Of a stretch of 64,000 bases of DNA, positions 8,260 to 19,017 are shown in pieces; within the stretch, counting starts at the first letter, position 1, and each line of letters starts with the position of its first letter. Source of the stretch: Lewinellaceae bacterium (GTDB lineage: Bacteria > Bacteroidota > Bacteroidia > Chitinophagales > Saprospiraceae); NCBI GenBank assembly GCA_016712415.1, contig JADJRC010000008.1, positions 248,001 to 312,000 on the forward strand, in the 5' to 3' direction. Made by a program: the position numbers and the translations under genes. The notes under the pieces were generated by a model that had not been told where the DNA came from, did no database searches, and worked only from the letters and a program-made list of their open reading frames with translations.

Positions 8260-10083
8260 ATGATGATGAAACGACTGATCTCCATACTGCCTGTTCTTGC
8301 CGTTGCCACTCTTTTTGCCCAGACGCCTGCCGGATACTGGCAGCAACGCGTTGAATATCAAATTGATGTGCGCCTCGATGACCAGAGCCACGCCGTACAG
8401 GGCAGGGCAAAACTCAAATACTACAACAACTCGCCCGATACGCTCCGGCGGGTGTTTTTTCACTTGTACTGGAATGCCATACAGCCCGGCAGTTCGATGG
8501 CATCGCGGGCCCAAAAGGGAACAGATACCCGGCTTTACAATGCCCTGAGTGCGTTGCAACCCGGTGAAACGGGCAGGCAGGAAATATTTTCCGTGTTGCA
8601 AAACGGCGGCGCCGTAAGCTACCGGGTCAACGAAACCATCATGGAAGTTACCCTCAGCCGGCCGCTTAAACCGGGCGATTTCGACGTGTACGATATTGCC
8701 TGGCAGGCGCAGGCGCCGGCTTGTGTGATTCGGGGCGGGCGCAACAGTCCGGCGGGCGTCGCGTATTCCTTTACCCAATGGTATCCCAAAATGTGCGCTT
8801 ACGACCGTTCCGGCTGGCATGCCGACCCCTATATCGGGCATGAATTCTACGGAGTGTTCGGGTCATTTAAAGTCGATATTACCCTGCCCAAAAAATACAT
8901 GGTGGCCGCTACCGGTGTATTGCAAAATGCCAGTATCATCGGTTTCGGTTATGAAGCAGAAGGCGTTAAGCCGCCGCCGAATTACGGTTTCGTCAATGTG
9001 TGGAAGTTTGCCGCCGACAACGTGCACGATTTTGCCTGGTCGGCAGACCCGGAGTATGTACACGAGAAGGTGCAAGCGCGCGACGGACTGACCCTGCACT
9101 ACATCTACCGGCCCTCGGAAGCCGCCACGCCGGTTTTCCGGGAGATGCAGGACATGACTACGCGCCTGCTGCCCTATATCGAGACAACTTTCGGTCCGTA
9201 CCTGTACCCGCAGTTTTCCTTCGTGCAGGGCGGTATGCGTGGCATGGAATACCCGATGATGACGCTGCTGGATATCAGCGGCGCCGACTGGCGAAACCCG
9301 GTGGCCGTCACCCATGAATGGATGCACAACTGGTATTACGGCATGATCGGCAACAACGAAAACGATGAAACCTGGCTGGATGAAGGTCTGACCAGTTTTG
9401 CCTCGACGGATGTGCTTTTTCAGTATGATACCGCTTTGGCCCAAAAACGGCTGAGATACGCCTACGAAGCCGTCGGCCAACGCAACAATCTCAACGATGA
9501 ACCGATGAGCACCCCCGCCAATCTGTTCGCCAATGAGGAAAATCTTTCCTATTGTGCCTATTCAAAAGGCGAAGTGTTTATGTGGCAATTGCGTTATATT
9601 GTTGGTGATGAAGCGTTTAGAAAAGGTTTGCTGCACTACTTTTCCGACTGGCATTTCAAACACCCCGAAGGAACGCATCTGTTGCGGACGATGGAACGCG
9701 TATCGGGGATGGAGCTCGACTGGTACTACGCAGGCTGGATCAAAGCGCTCAAACAGATCGACTACGGTGTGGAATCGGTTCGGGCCGACGGCTCGTCGGC
9801 CACGAAGGTCGTCCTGAAAAATCACGGCAGCCTGCCCATGCCGGCGGAAGTGCGCGTCGAATACGCCGACGGCACGGCGGAGCGGCATTACATTCCCCTG
9901 GACGTGCAATACGGTTCCAGAAAAATCGCGGAGGGTGTATTCCGGCACGAACCCTGGCGTTTCGCCGCCGATACTTACGAACTGCGGCTGGAAAAACCCG
10001 TTTCCGCCGTCAAATCCGTGGAAATCGACCCGGACAGATGGACGGCGGATGTGAAACGCGACAACAACCGGAAAACGCCGTGA
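8260..10083 (+). CDS. M1-family metallopeptidase (aminopeptidase N-like)
   Basis: About 607 residues, exported: the start is at the ATG run 8260-8268, giving a signal peptide (KRLISILPVLAVATLFAQ). The N-terminal M1 beta-saddle is followed by the substrate-binding loop GGMRGMEYPMMT, which replaces the classical GAMEN with GMEYP, a variant known in non-canonical M1 enzymes. The zinc site is HEWMHNWYYGMIGNNENDET, and the third ligand lies in WLDEGLTSF. This fits HExxH-x18-E. The C-terminal domain is shorter than in E. coli PepN and lacks the HEAT-like region. It cleaves N-terminal residues from peptides in the periplasm or outside. A longer upstream GTG frame was rejected because it would place residues before the signal peptide. 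Confidence 0.87.
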   Translation: MMMKRLISILPVLAVATLFAQTPAGYWQQRVEYQIDVRLDDQSHAVQGRAKLKYYNNSPDTLRRVFFHLYWNAIQPGSSMASRAQKGTDTRLYNALSALQPGETGRQEIFSVLQNGGAVSYRVNETIMEVTLSRPLKPGDFDVYDIAWQAQAPACVIRGGRNSPAGVAYSFTQWYPKMCAYDRSGWHADPYIGHEFYGVFGSFKVDITLPKKYMVAATGVLQNASIIGFGYEAEGVKPPPNYGFVNVWKFAADNVHDFAWSADPEYVHEKVQARDGLTLHYIYRPSEAATPVFREMQDMTTRLLPYIETTFGPYLYPQFSFVQGGMRGMEYPMMTLLDISGADWRNPVAVTHEWMHNWYYGMIGNNENDETWLDEGLTSFASTDVLFQYDTALAQKRLRYAYEAVGQRNNLNDEPMSTPANLFANEENLSYCAYSKGEVFMWQLRYIVGDEAFRKGLLHYFSDWHFKHPEGTHLLRTMERVSGMELDWYYAGWIKALKQIDYGVESVRADGSSATKVVLKNHGSLPMPAEVRVEYADGTAERHYIPLDVQYGSRKIAEGVFRHEPWRFAADTYELRLEKPVSAVKSVEIDPDRWTADVKRDNNRKTP

Positions 10084-10101
10084 CTTCGCGCGCCGAGAAT
10101 T

Positions 10102-10437
10102 CTATAAGGTTTGCCAAACCTTACAGGATTTACCCGCGCGTATGATCCACCCCAATCTTAGGTCAAAAACATCGGCCACGCAATGCCCCAGAACGCGGGG
10201 GGTGTCGAAATTGAAATAGTGCAACACGATTCCGCGCCGCGCCACCACACCGGAGTTGCGGGTGTATTTTTCCCGCGCCAGAAGCCATTGCGCGTCGAGT
10301 TCGATGCCGAACGGGTTGGAACGGGACACGTCGATGATCTCCCGCGAATGTGGAATGATAAAACCGTAGTGCATGCGCGCGGACAGGGAGAACGGGTCGC
10401 GCGCAACGACGGCGGTGACAGCCGAGGTTGGAAAGAC
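10102..10437 (-). pseudogene. Remnant of an outer-membrane acyloxyacyl hydrolase / PagL-like gene
   Basis: A minus-strand frame encodes PFSLSARMHYGFIIPHSREI, then NPFGIELDAQWLLAREKY, and near its end GIVLHYFNFDTPRVLGH. This resembles the N-terminal third of Bacteroidota lipid A deacylase-like (acyloxyacyl hydrolase, PF09411-type) barrels. After that point the homology stops, and the frame ends at 10102 without the rest of the barrel. At its 5' side the frame runs directly into the 3' end of the tandem array (stop at 10460) without a signal peptide. It is truncated at both ends. A palindrome (TAAGGTTTG/CAAACCTTA) lies at its 3' end. Confidence 0.4.
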
Positions 10438-10459
10438 TCCTGTCAGGCCAGCATACCTC

Positions 10460-11954
10460 CTACCGCACCACCATCACCTTTCCCCGCGCCGCGACCGCGC
10501 CGCCGCTCTCCAGCGTCCACACATAAAGCCCCGGCGGCAGGTCGGCGACGGACATTTCCGCTTCTTCCGCGCCGACCGGGATGTCCACGCGACGCATGAC
10601 GATGCCTCCGATGCCGGCAAGCACGAAGGTTGCAGGCCGCAGCGCCGGCCCGGGCAGGCGCGCGCGGAGCCGGTCGGAAGCGGGGTTGGGCATGACCATG
10701 ACGCCGTTGGAAGGCACGGGTATGCTCACCCGCACGCTGAGCGTGCTGTCGCAGGGGTAGGAAGGTGTGGCGCCGAGGCGGTAGTTGGGGAAAAGCGGCA
10801 TGGCGGCATTGCAAACGGGCAGCGATACGCCGTGCTGCACCAGGTCGCAGGCGAGGCCGGGTTCGTCGGGGCGGTTGATGACGTGCAGCACATCGACGCC
10901 GTTGGGAATGCTGATGTAGATTTTACAGTCGGGGCCCAACTGCATGGTATTGAATATAGTAGGGTATGGCGAATAAAAGTCGTCGTAAATGGCGATGAGT
11001 TGTTTGGAGGCTTCGATGTCGTCGGCCCAGAGGTCGAACTGGTAGATGGAATACTGCGCGGCGATGTACAAAACCGGGAATTGGGAGAAATGGCGCAGCC
11101 CGGATGACAGGAGGAAGCCCTGGTAAGTTTCTTCCTGGAGCGGGATGAATTTGAAATTGCTCAACTGCCCGGTAGCGCGGTCGAAGTCGAAAATGGAAAT
11201 GTCGTCGTAAATGCCGTAGCGGACGAATTTGGCGCCGTCGGGGGAAAAGATGCACTGCCACCCGCCGATGTCGTAAGCCACTCCGATCGTTTGTTCCAGG
11301 GTATCGACAATACCGTCTTTGGTGAACAGGAAAACATAATAGGCGGGTTTTTGATATTGCGGGGTGATGATCCACCAGTCTTTGCCGTTGGCGTGGCGGA
11401 CGGCGGTGAGTTCGCTGGTTGCCATCGTGTCTTTCATTAACGAGTACGTTTTTGTTTATCACTTTACCCGTTCCGTTATTGAGCGACATATCTATTTTAG
11501 TATAAAGCAGTTCAGGAGAAATGGCATCCCAGCCAAACTCAATTGTTTTATGGAAAATATAATAAATATCATCACTGTCCGGGCATGGCAGTATGAGCAT
11601 AGCCTGCAAACTGCTGGGGTAAAAATCAGGACAATAGGCGTCGTAGGTGGGTCCCGGATTCAGGTGATTTCCGTTTTCCATCATTTCATCATTATTATTG
11701 GAAATCGAGCATCCGTTGCTGTAAAACTGCAATTTGCCGTCGGCATCGCTGATGCAGGCGCTGAGCTGAAAAAATCCATGGCCCGAGGGTTTTGTGACGG
11801 TTGGGAGGCATTTGATTAAAGTCAAAATCAATTCCGCCAAAACAGGTGTAGGCGGGATGCTGCCGTAACCCATCGTCCAGATATAATCATGTTTCTGGCC
11901 GAAAAGGGCGCCTGAAAAGGCGAGCAATACAGAAATACGGAGTAGTGTTTTCAT
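10460..11954 (-). CDS. T9SS type A cargo, array copy A (frameshifted)
   Basis: Last gene of the array. It has a signal peptide identical to copies B-D (MKTLLRISVLLAFSGALFGQ), then KHDYIWTMGYGS. The propeller-like body and a type A sorting domain follow (VMVMPNPASDRL ... LPPGLYVWTLESGGAV, ending VMVVR). The frame is broken near 11440 (an extra A before the codons for MKDTMATSE), and there are apparently compensating indels near 11770-11840: one extra T in a TTTT run would restore VFGGIDFDFN. Unlike the other copies its stop is TAG, and the sequence leads straight into a broken outer-membrane gene. Function unknown; copies share no catalytic motif. Confidence 0.75.
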
Positions 11955-11975
11955 AAAAATAAATTTTTCAGGTTT

Positions 11976-13473
11976 TCACCGCACCACCATCACCTTCCCC
12001 CGCGCCGCGACCGCGCCGCCGCTCTCCAGCGTCCACACATAAAGCCCCGGCGGCAGGTCGGCGACGGACATTTCCGCTTCTTCCGCGCCGGCCGGGATGT
12101 CTGCGCGGCGCATGACGATGCCTCCGATGCCGGCAAGCACGAAGGTTGCAGGCCGCAGTGCCGGCCCGGGCAGGCGCGCGCGGAGCTGGTCGGAAGCGGG
12201 GTTGGGCATGACCATGACGCCGTTGGAAGGCACGGGCATGCCCACCCGCACGCTGAGCGTGCTGTCGCAGGGTAGGAGGGCGTGGCGCCGAGGCGGTAGT
12301 TGGGGAAAAGCGGCATGGCGGCATTGCAAAGGGCAGCGAACGCCGTGCTGCACCAGGTCGCAGGCGAGGCCGGGTTCGTCGGGGCGGTTGATGACGTGCA
12401 GCACATCGACGCCGTTGGGAATGCTGATGTAGATTTTGCAGTCGGGGCCCAACTGCATGGTATTGAATATCGTAGCATACGGGGAATAAAAGTCGTCGTA
12501 AACGGCGATGAGTTGTTTGGAGGCTTCGATGTCGTCGGCCCAGAGGTCGAACTGGTAGATGGCATACTGTGCGGCGATGTATAAAAAACGGGAATTGGGG
12601 GAAATGGCGCATCCCGGATTGACAGGCGGATTCCCCTGGTAAGTTTCTTCCTGGAGCGGGATGAATTTGAAATTGCTCAACTGCCCGGTAGCGCGGTCGA
12701 AGTCGAAAATGGAAATGTCGTCGTAAATGCCGTAGCGGACGAATTTGGCGCCGTCGGGGGAAAAGATGCACTGCCAGCCGCCGATGTGGTAAGGTTTTCC
12801 GATAACTTGTTCGAGTGTATCAATAATGCCGTCCTTGGTAAACAGAAAAACATAATAGCCGGGATTGTCATTGCGGAGTGATGATCCACCAGTCCTTGCC
12901 GTTGGCGTGGCGGACAGCGGTCAGTTCACTGGGCGCCATAAGTCTTCCATAACAGGTTTGTTTTTCTACATGACTTTCCCCAAGCCATTGTTGAATGACA
13001 CGCTTTTAACAAAGCAGGGGTTGCCAGTTCCGCGTTTGTTGGCCAGAACTCAATTCTTTTATGAAAAACATAATAAATCCCGGCAGTATCCGGGCAGGGA
13101 AGGATCAGCATACCTTGCATGCCAGCCGGATAATCGTTTCCGTCAAAGCACCAGGAATCATACATCGGGCCGGGATTCAGATGATCGCCGTTTCCCATCA
13201 GTTGTTCGTTTCTGTTGGCGATATAACATCCGTTGCTGTAAAACTGCAATTCTCCGGCAGCGTTGCTTATGCAAGCGCTGAGGAAATAAAAATCCATGTC
13301 CCTATATTTTTTGGTGATTTTAGGAGGTTTGAATTGAAATCGATATTGAACCCGCTAAAAGAGGTGTCAAACGGGTTACTGCCGTAGCCCATCGTCCAGA
13401 TATAATCGTGTTTCTGGCCGAAAAGGGCGCCTGAAAAGGCGAGCAATACAGAAATACGGAGTAGTGTTTTCAT
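11976..13473 (-). CDS. T9SS type A cargo, array copy B (multiply frameshifted)
   Basis: Same architecture as copy E: signal peptide, GQKHDYIWTMGYGSNPFDTS, a YSNGCYIANRNEQLM segment, GKDWWIITPQY-type propeller blades, then a type A sorting domain. At least four single-base breaks are visible, near 13290, 12940, 12880 and 12340; at the last the copies have ATPSYPCDST but here a G is missing from the GGGG run. If the sequence is correct the gene is dead; if not, it encodes ~500 residues. Confidence 0.65.
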
Positions 13474-13494
13474 AAAAATAAATTTTTCAGGTTT

Positions 13495-15011
13495 TCACCG
13501 CACCACCATCACCTTCCCCCGCGCCGCGACCGCGCCGCCGCTCTCCAGCGTCCACGCATAAAGCCCCGGCGGCAGGTCGGCGACGGACATTTCCGCTTCT
13601 TCCGCGCCGGCCGGGATGTCTGCGCGACGCATGACAATGCCTCCGATGCCGGCAAGCACGAAGGTTGCAGGCCGCAGCGCCGGCCCGGGCAGGCGCGCGC
13701 GGAGCCGGTCGGAAGCGGGGTTGGGCATGACCATGACGCCGTTGGCCGGCACGGGCATGCTCACCCGCACGCTGAGCGTGCTGTCGCAGGGGTAGGAAGG
13801 TGTGGCGCCGAGGCGGTAGTTGGGGAAAAGCGGCATGGCGGCATTGCAAACGGGCAGCGATACGCCGTGCTGCACCAGGTCGCAGGCGAGGCCGGGTTCG
13901 TCGGGGCGGTTGATGACGTGCAGCACATCGACGCCGTTGGGAATGCTGATGTAGATCTTTACAGTCGGGGCCCAACTGCATGGTATTGAATGTAGTAGGG
14001 TATGGCGAATAAAAGTTGTCGTAAATGGCGATGAGTTGTTTGGAGGCTTCTATGTCGTCGGCCCAGAGATCGAACTGGTAGATGGAATATTGCGCGGCGA
14101 TGTACAAAAACCGGGAGTTGGGAGAAATGGCGCAGCCCGGGAACACCGGGAGGAAGCCCTGGTAAGTTTCTTCCTCCAGAGGGATGAATTTGAAATTGCT
14201 CAACTGTCCGGTAGCGCGGTCGAAGTCGAAAATGGAAATGTCGTCATAAATGCCGTAGCGGACGAATTTGGCGCCGTCGGGGGAAAAGATGCACTGCCAC
14301 CCGCCGATGTCGTAAGGCACCCCGATCGTTTGTTCCAGGGTATCGACAATGCCGTCTTTGGTGAACAGGAAAACATAATAGGCGGGTTTTTGATATTGCG
14401 GGGTGATGATCCACCAGTCCTTGCCGTTGGCATGGCGGACGGCGGTCAGTTCGCTGGGCGCCAGCGTGTCTTCCATAACGGGTTTGTTTTTGTAAACCAC
14501 CTTTCCCAATCCTCCCAGGAATTTCATGTTGATGACGGTTTTATACAACACAGGGGTTGCCAGTTCCGCGTTTGTTGGCCAGAACTCAATTCTTTTATGA
14601 AAAACATAATAAATCCCGGCAGTATCCGGACTAGGGAAGGATCAGTATACCTTGCATACCGGCCGGATAATCGTTTCCGTCAAAGCACCAGGAATCATAC
14701 ATCGGGCCGGGATTCAGATGGTCGCCGTTTCCCATCAATTGTTCGTTTCTGTTGGCGATATAACATCCGTTGCTGTAAAACTGTAACTGTCCGTCCGCAT
14801 TGCTGATACAAGCACTAAGGGTGTAAAAATCCATGTCTCTGTACTTTTTGGTGATTTTGGGCGGCTTGTAGTTGAAATCGATATTGAACCCGCTAAAAGA
14901 GGTGTCAAACGGGTTGCTGCCGTAGCCCATCGTCCAGATATAATCGTGTTTCTGGCCGAAAAGGGCGCCTGAAAAGGCGAGCAATACAGAAATACGGAGT
15001 AGTGTTTTCAT
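13495..15011 (-). CDS. T9SS type A cargo, array copy C (frameshifted)
   Basis: Identical signal peptide to copies A, B and D. Its N-terminal half is nearly the same as copy B (SNPFDTSFSGFNIDFNYKPP). The middle has GKDWWIITPQYQKPAYYVFL, as in copy A, suggesting mosaic exchange between copies. Breaks: near 14631 (just after ILILP) and near 13955 (GPDCK followed by a +1 shift from an extra T in the CTTTAC context, where other copies read GPDCKIYIS). The sorting domain is intact in frame from 13926 to 13495. Confidence 0.7.
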
Positions 15012-15032
15012 AAAAATAAATTTTTCAGGTTT

Positions 15033-16537
15033 TCACCGCGTCACCATCACCTTCCCCCGCGCCGCGACAGCGCCGCCGCTCTCCAGCGTCCACACATAAA
15101 GCCCCGGCGGCAGGTCGGCGACGGACATTTCCGCTTCTTCCGCGCCGGCCGGGATATCCACGCGGCGCATGACGACGCCTCCGATGCCGGCAAGCACGAA
15201 GGTTGCGGGCCGCAGCGCCGGCCCGGGCAGGCGCGTAAAGAGCTGGTCGGAAGCGGGGTTGGGCATGACCATGACGCCGTTGGAAGGCACGGGCGCGTTC
15301 ACCCGCACGCTGAGCGTGCTGTCGCAGGGGTAGGAAGGTGTGGCGCCGAGGCGGTAGTTGGGGAAAAGCGGCATGGCAGCGTTGTACGAAGGCAGCGAGA
15401 CGCCGTGCTGCACCAGATCACAGGCGAGGCCGGGTTCGTCGGGGCTGTTGATGACGTGCAGCACATCGACGCCGTTGGGAATGCTGATGTAGATTTTGCA
15501 GTCGGGGCCTAACTGCATGGTATTGAATGTAGTAGGGTATGGCGAATAAAAGTTGTCGTAAACGGCGATGAGTTGTTTGGAAGCTTCTATGTCGTCGGCC
15601 CAGAGATCGAACTGGTAAATAGCATATTGCGAGGAAATATATAAGAATCGGGAATTAGGTGAAAAAGCACAACCGCCAGCCACGGGCTGATTCCCCTGAT
15701 AGGTTTCTTCTTCAAGTGGAATAAATCTGAAATTACTTAATTGCCCTGTAGAGCGATTAAAATCAAAGATATAAATATCATCAACTGGACCGTATCGGAC
15801 AAATTTGGTACCATCATTCGAGAAAGCACACTGCCAACTGTCTACAGTTCGGGCCATTCCTATTTGTTGGTCAAGCGTATCTACGATTCCGTTTTTTGTA
15901 AGCAAAAACACATAATAACGATCATTGTTATATTGGGGAGTAATGATCCACCAGTCCATGCCATTTGCATGACGCACAGCCGTCAATTCACTGGTCATCA
16001 GAGAATCTTTCATTACAGGTACGTTTTTCTTGGTAACTTTTCCCAGACCACTATTATACGACAAATCAACAACTGTTCTGAAGAGCATTGGCGCAACTGT
16101 GTATAATCCTATTTCTGCTGTTTTATGGAAAATATAATAGATATTGGGGCTGTCAGGACATGGTAAAATCAACATGCTTTGACATCCACCTCCATAGTCG
16201 GTTCCTTGAGCACAGGTTTCATCGTAAAGATTTCCCGGGTTTAGATGATCTCCTTTTTCCATTAAATTATCTTCCTTATTCGCTACATAACATCCGTTAC
16301 TGTAAAACAATAACTCCCCAGCAGAATCACATATTGGATTGGACATTAAAAGAAATCCATTTGCCGTGGGTGTGGAATAGTTTCAAGTGGTTTTTTATTA
16401 AAATTGAAATCGAAACTGCCGAAACCTGGAGTAGGCGGGAAACTGCCGTATCCCATCGTCCATATGTAGTCGTGCTTCTGGCCGAAAAGGGCGCCTGAAA
16501 AGGCGAGCAATACAGAAATACGGAGTAGTGTTTTCAT
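15033..16537 (-). CDS. T9SS type A cargo, array copy D (divergent)
   Basis: The most divergent copy. The signal peptide is the same as its neighbours, but residues ~25-290 differ strongly (SFPPTPGFGSFDFNFNKK; CAQGTDYGGGCQSMLIL; MARTVDSWQCAFSNDGTKFV) and the DNA is visibly more AT-rich. From about 15610 downward it becomes almost identical to the other copies. A single frameshift near 16350 separates the N-terminal 63 codons from the 437-codon remainder. The pattern suggests a diverged variable body spliced to a homogenised C-terminal sorting module. Confidence 0.75.
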
Positions 16538-16558
16538 AAAAATAAATTTTTCAGGTTT

Positions 16559-18067
16559 TCACCGCACCACCATCACCTTTCCCCGCGCCGCGACCGCGCC
16601 GCCGCTCTCCAGCGTCCACACATAAAGCCCCGGCGGCAGGTCGGCGACGGACATTTCGGCTTCTTCCGCGCCGACCGGGATGTCCACGCGACGCATGACG
16701 ATGCCTCCGATGCTGGCAAGCACGAAGGTTGCAGGTCGCAGCGCCGGCCCGGGCAGGCGCGCGCGGAGCCGGTCGGAAGCGGGGTTGGGCATGACCATGA
16801 CGCCGTTGGAAGGCACGGGCGCACCCACCCGCACGCTGAGCGTGCTGTCGCAGGGGTAGGAGGGCGTGGCGCCGAGGCGGTAGTTGGGGAAAAGCGGCAT
16901 TGCCGAGTTGTACGAGGGCAGCGAAACGCCGTGCTGCACCAGGTCGCAGGCGAGGCCGGGTTCGTCGGGGCGATTGATGACGTGCAGCACGTCGACGCCG
17001 TTGGGAATGCTGATGTAGATTTTACAGTCGGGGCCCAACTGCATGGTATTGAATATCGTAGCATACGGGGAATAAAAGTCGTCGTAAACGGCGATGAGTT
17101 GTTTGGAGGCTTCGATGTCGTCGGCCCAAAGGTCGAACTGGTAGATGGCATACTGTGCGGCGATGTACAAAAACCGGGAGTTGGGGGAAATGGCGCAGCC
17201 CGGATTGACAGGCGGATTCCCCTGGTAAGTTTCTTCCTCCAGAGGGATGAATTTGAAATTGCTCAACTGTCCGGTAGCGCGGTCGAAGTCGAAAATGGAA
17301 ATGTCGTCGTAAATGCCGTAGCGGACGAATTTGGCGCCGTCGGGGGAAAAGATGCACTGCCAGGTACTGAGAAAATAAGGTTTCCCAATAGTCTGTTCGA
17401 GCGTGTCAGAAATACCATCCTTGGTAAACAGGAAGACATAATACCCTGGATTCTCATACTGCGGAGTTATAATCCACCAGTCCTTGCCGTTGGCGTGGCG
17501 AACAGCGGTGAGTTCACTGGGCGCCAAAGAGTCCTGCATAACAGGTATGTTTTTACTCATGACTTTTCCCAAGCCATTGTTGAATGACATATCCACCTTC
17601 GAGCAAAGCAATTCAGGGGAAATAGCATCCCAGTTAATTTCAAGGATCTTGTGAAAAATGAAATAAATCCATGGAGTATCTGGACTAGGGAGGATCAGCA
17701 TACTCTGCATGCCGGCCGGATAATCGCTTCCGTCGAAACACCAGGAATCGTACATCGGGCCGGGATTCAGATGATCGCCGTTCTCCATCATTTGTTCGTT
17801 TCTGTTGGCGATATAACATCCGTTACTGTAAAACTGTAATTGCCCGGCTGCATTGCTTATGCAGGCACTTAGCCCAATAAAATCCATATCTCTATACTTT
17901 TTGGTGATTTTGGGCGGCTTGTAGTTGAAATCGATATTGAACCCGCTAAAAGAGGTGTCGAACGGGTTACTGTCGTAGCCCATCGTCCAGATATAATCGT
18001 GTTTCTGGCCGAAAAGGGCGCCTGAAAAGGCGCCGAGAAATATAAATATAAAAATACTTGTTTTCAT
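16559..18067 (-). CDS. T9SS type A cargo, array copy E (intact)
   Basis: The only undamaged copy, 502 residues from the ATG at 18067 (MKTSIFIFIFLGAFSGALFGQ; its signal differs from copies A-D). The body repeats motifs such as FYSNGCYI, MLILPSPDT, DWWIITPQY, CIFSPDGAKFVRYG, FDFDRATGQLSNFKFIP, CAISPNSRFLYIAAQYAIYQ and LGPDCKIYISIPNG. These are consistent with a WD/YVTN-type beta-propeller. The C-terminal ~75 residues form a type A T9SS sorting domain (MPNPASDRLRARLPG ... GLYVWTLESGG). Predicted to be exported by the T9SS and surface-anchored or released. It is the first gene of the array. A strong terminator lies only 4-5 nt upstream of its ATG, so how it is transcribed is unclear. Confidence 0.85.
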   Translation of the reverse strand: MKTSIFIFIFLGAFSGALFGQKHDYIWTMGYDSNPFDTSFSGFNIDFNYKPPKITKKYRDMDFIGLSACISNAAGQLQFYSNGCYIANRNEQMMENGDHLNPGPMYDSWCFDGSDYPAGMQSMLILPSPDTPWIYFIFHKILEINWDAISPELLCSKVDMSFNNGLGKVMSKNIPVMQDSLAPSELTAVRHANGKDWWIITPQYENPGYYVFLFTKDGISDTLEQTIGKPYFLSTWQCIFSPDGAKFVRYGIYDDISIFDFDRATGQLSNFKFIPLEEETYQGNPPVNPGCAISPNSRFLYIAAQYAIYQFDLWADDIEASKQLIAVYDDFYSPYATIFNTMQLGPDCKIYISIPNGVDVLHVINRPDEPGLACDLVQHGVSLPSYNSAMPLFPNYRLGATPSYPCDSTLSVRVGAPVPSNGVMVMPNPASDRLRARLPGPALRPATFVLASIGGIVMRRVDIPVGAEEAEMSVADLPPGLYVWTLESGGAVAARGKVMVVR

Positions 18068-18069
18068 GA

Positions 18070-18104
18070 TAAAAAAGCGGCCCACCCGGGATACGGATGG
18101 GCCG
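18070..18104 (-). terminator. Rho-independent terminator immediately before array copy E
   Basis: On the minus strand, CGGCCCATCC pairs with GGGTGGGCCG around a short loop, followed by CTTTTTTATC; the copy E start codon follows at once. It belongs to the gene that ends at 18120. Read-through or processing would be needed for transcription from upstream to reach copy E. Confidence 0.8.
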
Positions 18105-18119
18105 ATTGGTAGTTAGTTG

Positions 18120-18940
18120 TTAACGGAGGAGGGAGAGTTTGCTGGTTGTTGTGTAGCCATTGATTCCGGTGACGGAAAGCAGGTACATGCCGTTGGACAG
18201 GTTATCCAGGTCCAGTGTTGTTTCCTGTATGGAATCAAGAGAATACTCCCGAATCACGCTGCCGCCGGCATTGAACAGTACCATTTTTGAACCGGCGTAG
18301 CGGAAACGACGGATATTACTCCTGTCGAAGGGTTGGGCCAGACCTTCAAACCCTGTGCGGGGCCACTGCTTGCGTGGCGAGGCGCTCCGCCCTGGCACAG
18401 CAGGTCGTCGTCGTACGCCTCGGGGCCGTCGTAATGATTGAGCATGTTCCGCGCGGCTGCAACGGCGTCGCCGCCGGCGTAAAAGCATTGTTCCGCTATT
18501 TGTTCGAGCGCGGCTCGTTGCGCGGTGGAGAGTTGGGTTTCACCCGAAACCGCCAGTTCCAGCGCCGTTTCCAGCACGGTTTTTTCGTTTGCCTCGAAAA
18601 TTGCCGTTCCGGGCAGCGAGGTCGCCTGGGAAAGCAGGGTATCGGCTGTGGCGATCCGGGTTGCCCGTTGGTTGTTCCAGAACCCGTGGAGCAGTTCCGC
18701 CCGGGAAACCAGTTGTCCGAAAAGGGAATCGGCCATAGCAGCAGTGGCGAGGCTGTCCTGTGTGTCGAGCGTACCCGAATACTGCGCTTCCAGTACGGCT
18801 TCGTAATCTTCGGACAAGGCAAGCGCCTCCGCATTCAGTGCGTTCATATAGTCCCGCGCATTGACGGTTGAAACATCCTGCAAGTTACACAGTAGTTGCA
18901 GAAAACCTGCCTGTGATACAAGAGAAAAGGAGCCCTCCGG
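18120..18940 (-). pseudogene. 3' part of a T9SS type A protein (no start, one frameshift)
   Basis: The frame begins right after a TGA at about 18940 with no start codon and no signal peptide, and encodes a helical region (YMNALNAEALALSEDYEAVL; AEQCFYAGGDAVAAARNML). A type A sorting domain follows: GLKVWPNPSTGVIS, then after a frameshift near 18305, KMVLFNAGGSVIREYSLD and LSNGMYLLSVTG. The helical Cys-containing segment is common just before sorting domains in very large Saprospiraceae proteins. This looks like the tail of a formerly larger protein. The upstream terminator at 18953-18989 rules out simple read-through from the peptidase gene. Confidence 0.6.
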
Positions 18941-18952
18941 CCAGATTTGTCA

Positions 18953-18989
18953 AAAGAAATCCCCCTCGCCGAACCGGTCTGCGAGGGGG
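18953..18989 (-). terminator. Rho-independent terminator after the ABC/M1 operon
   Basis: A 9-bp GC-rich stem CCCCCTCGC/GCGAGGGGG with an 11-nt loop, followed on the minus strand by ATTTCTTTT. It lies about 30 nt after the stop (19018) of the permease-peptidase gene. Confidence 0.85.
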
Positions 18990-19017
18990 AGATGGAGTCC
19001 TGTCAGATTTCCTTACC

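Larger units (their letters stand above)
10460..18067 (-). repeat. Tandem array of five ~1.53 kb T9SS-cargo paralogues
   Basis: Five head-to-tail gene copies have starts at 18067, 16537, 15011, 13473 and 11954, and stops at 16559, 15033, 13495, 11976 and 10460. The period is 1,519-1,538 bp. Neighbouring copies are separated by the same ~21-nt AT-rich spacer (contains AAATTTATTTTT before ATG), too short for independent promoters, so they are likely one transcript. The last ~350-450 bp of each copy (sorting domain) are nearly identical, while the propeller part varies; the fourth gene in coordinate order (15033-16537) is the most divergent and more AT-rich in its first half. Confidence 0.9.
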
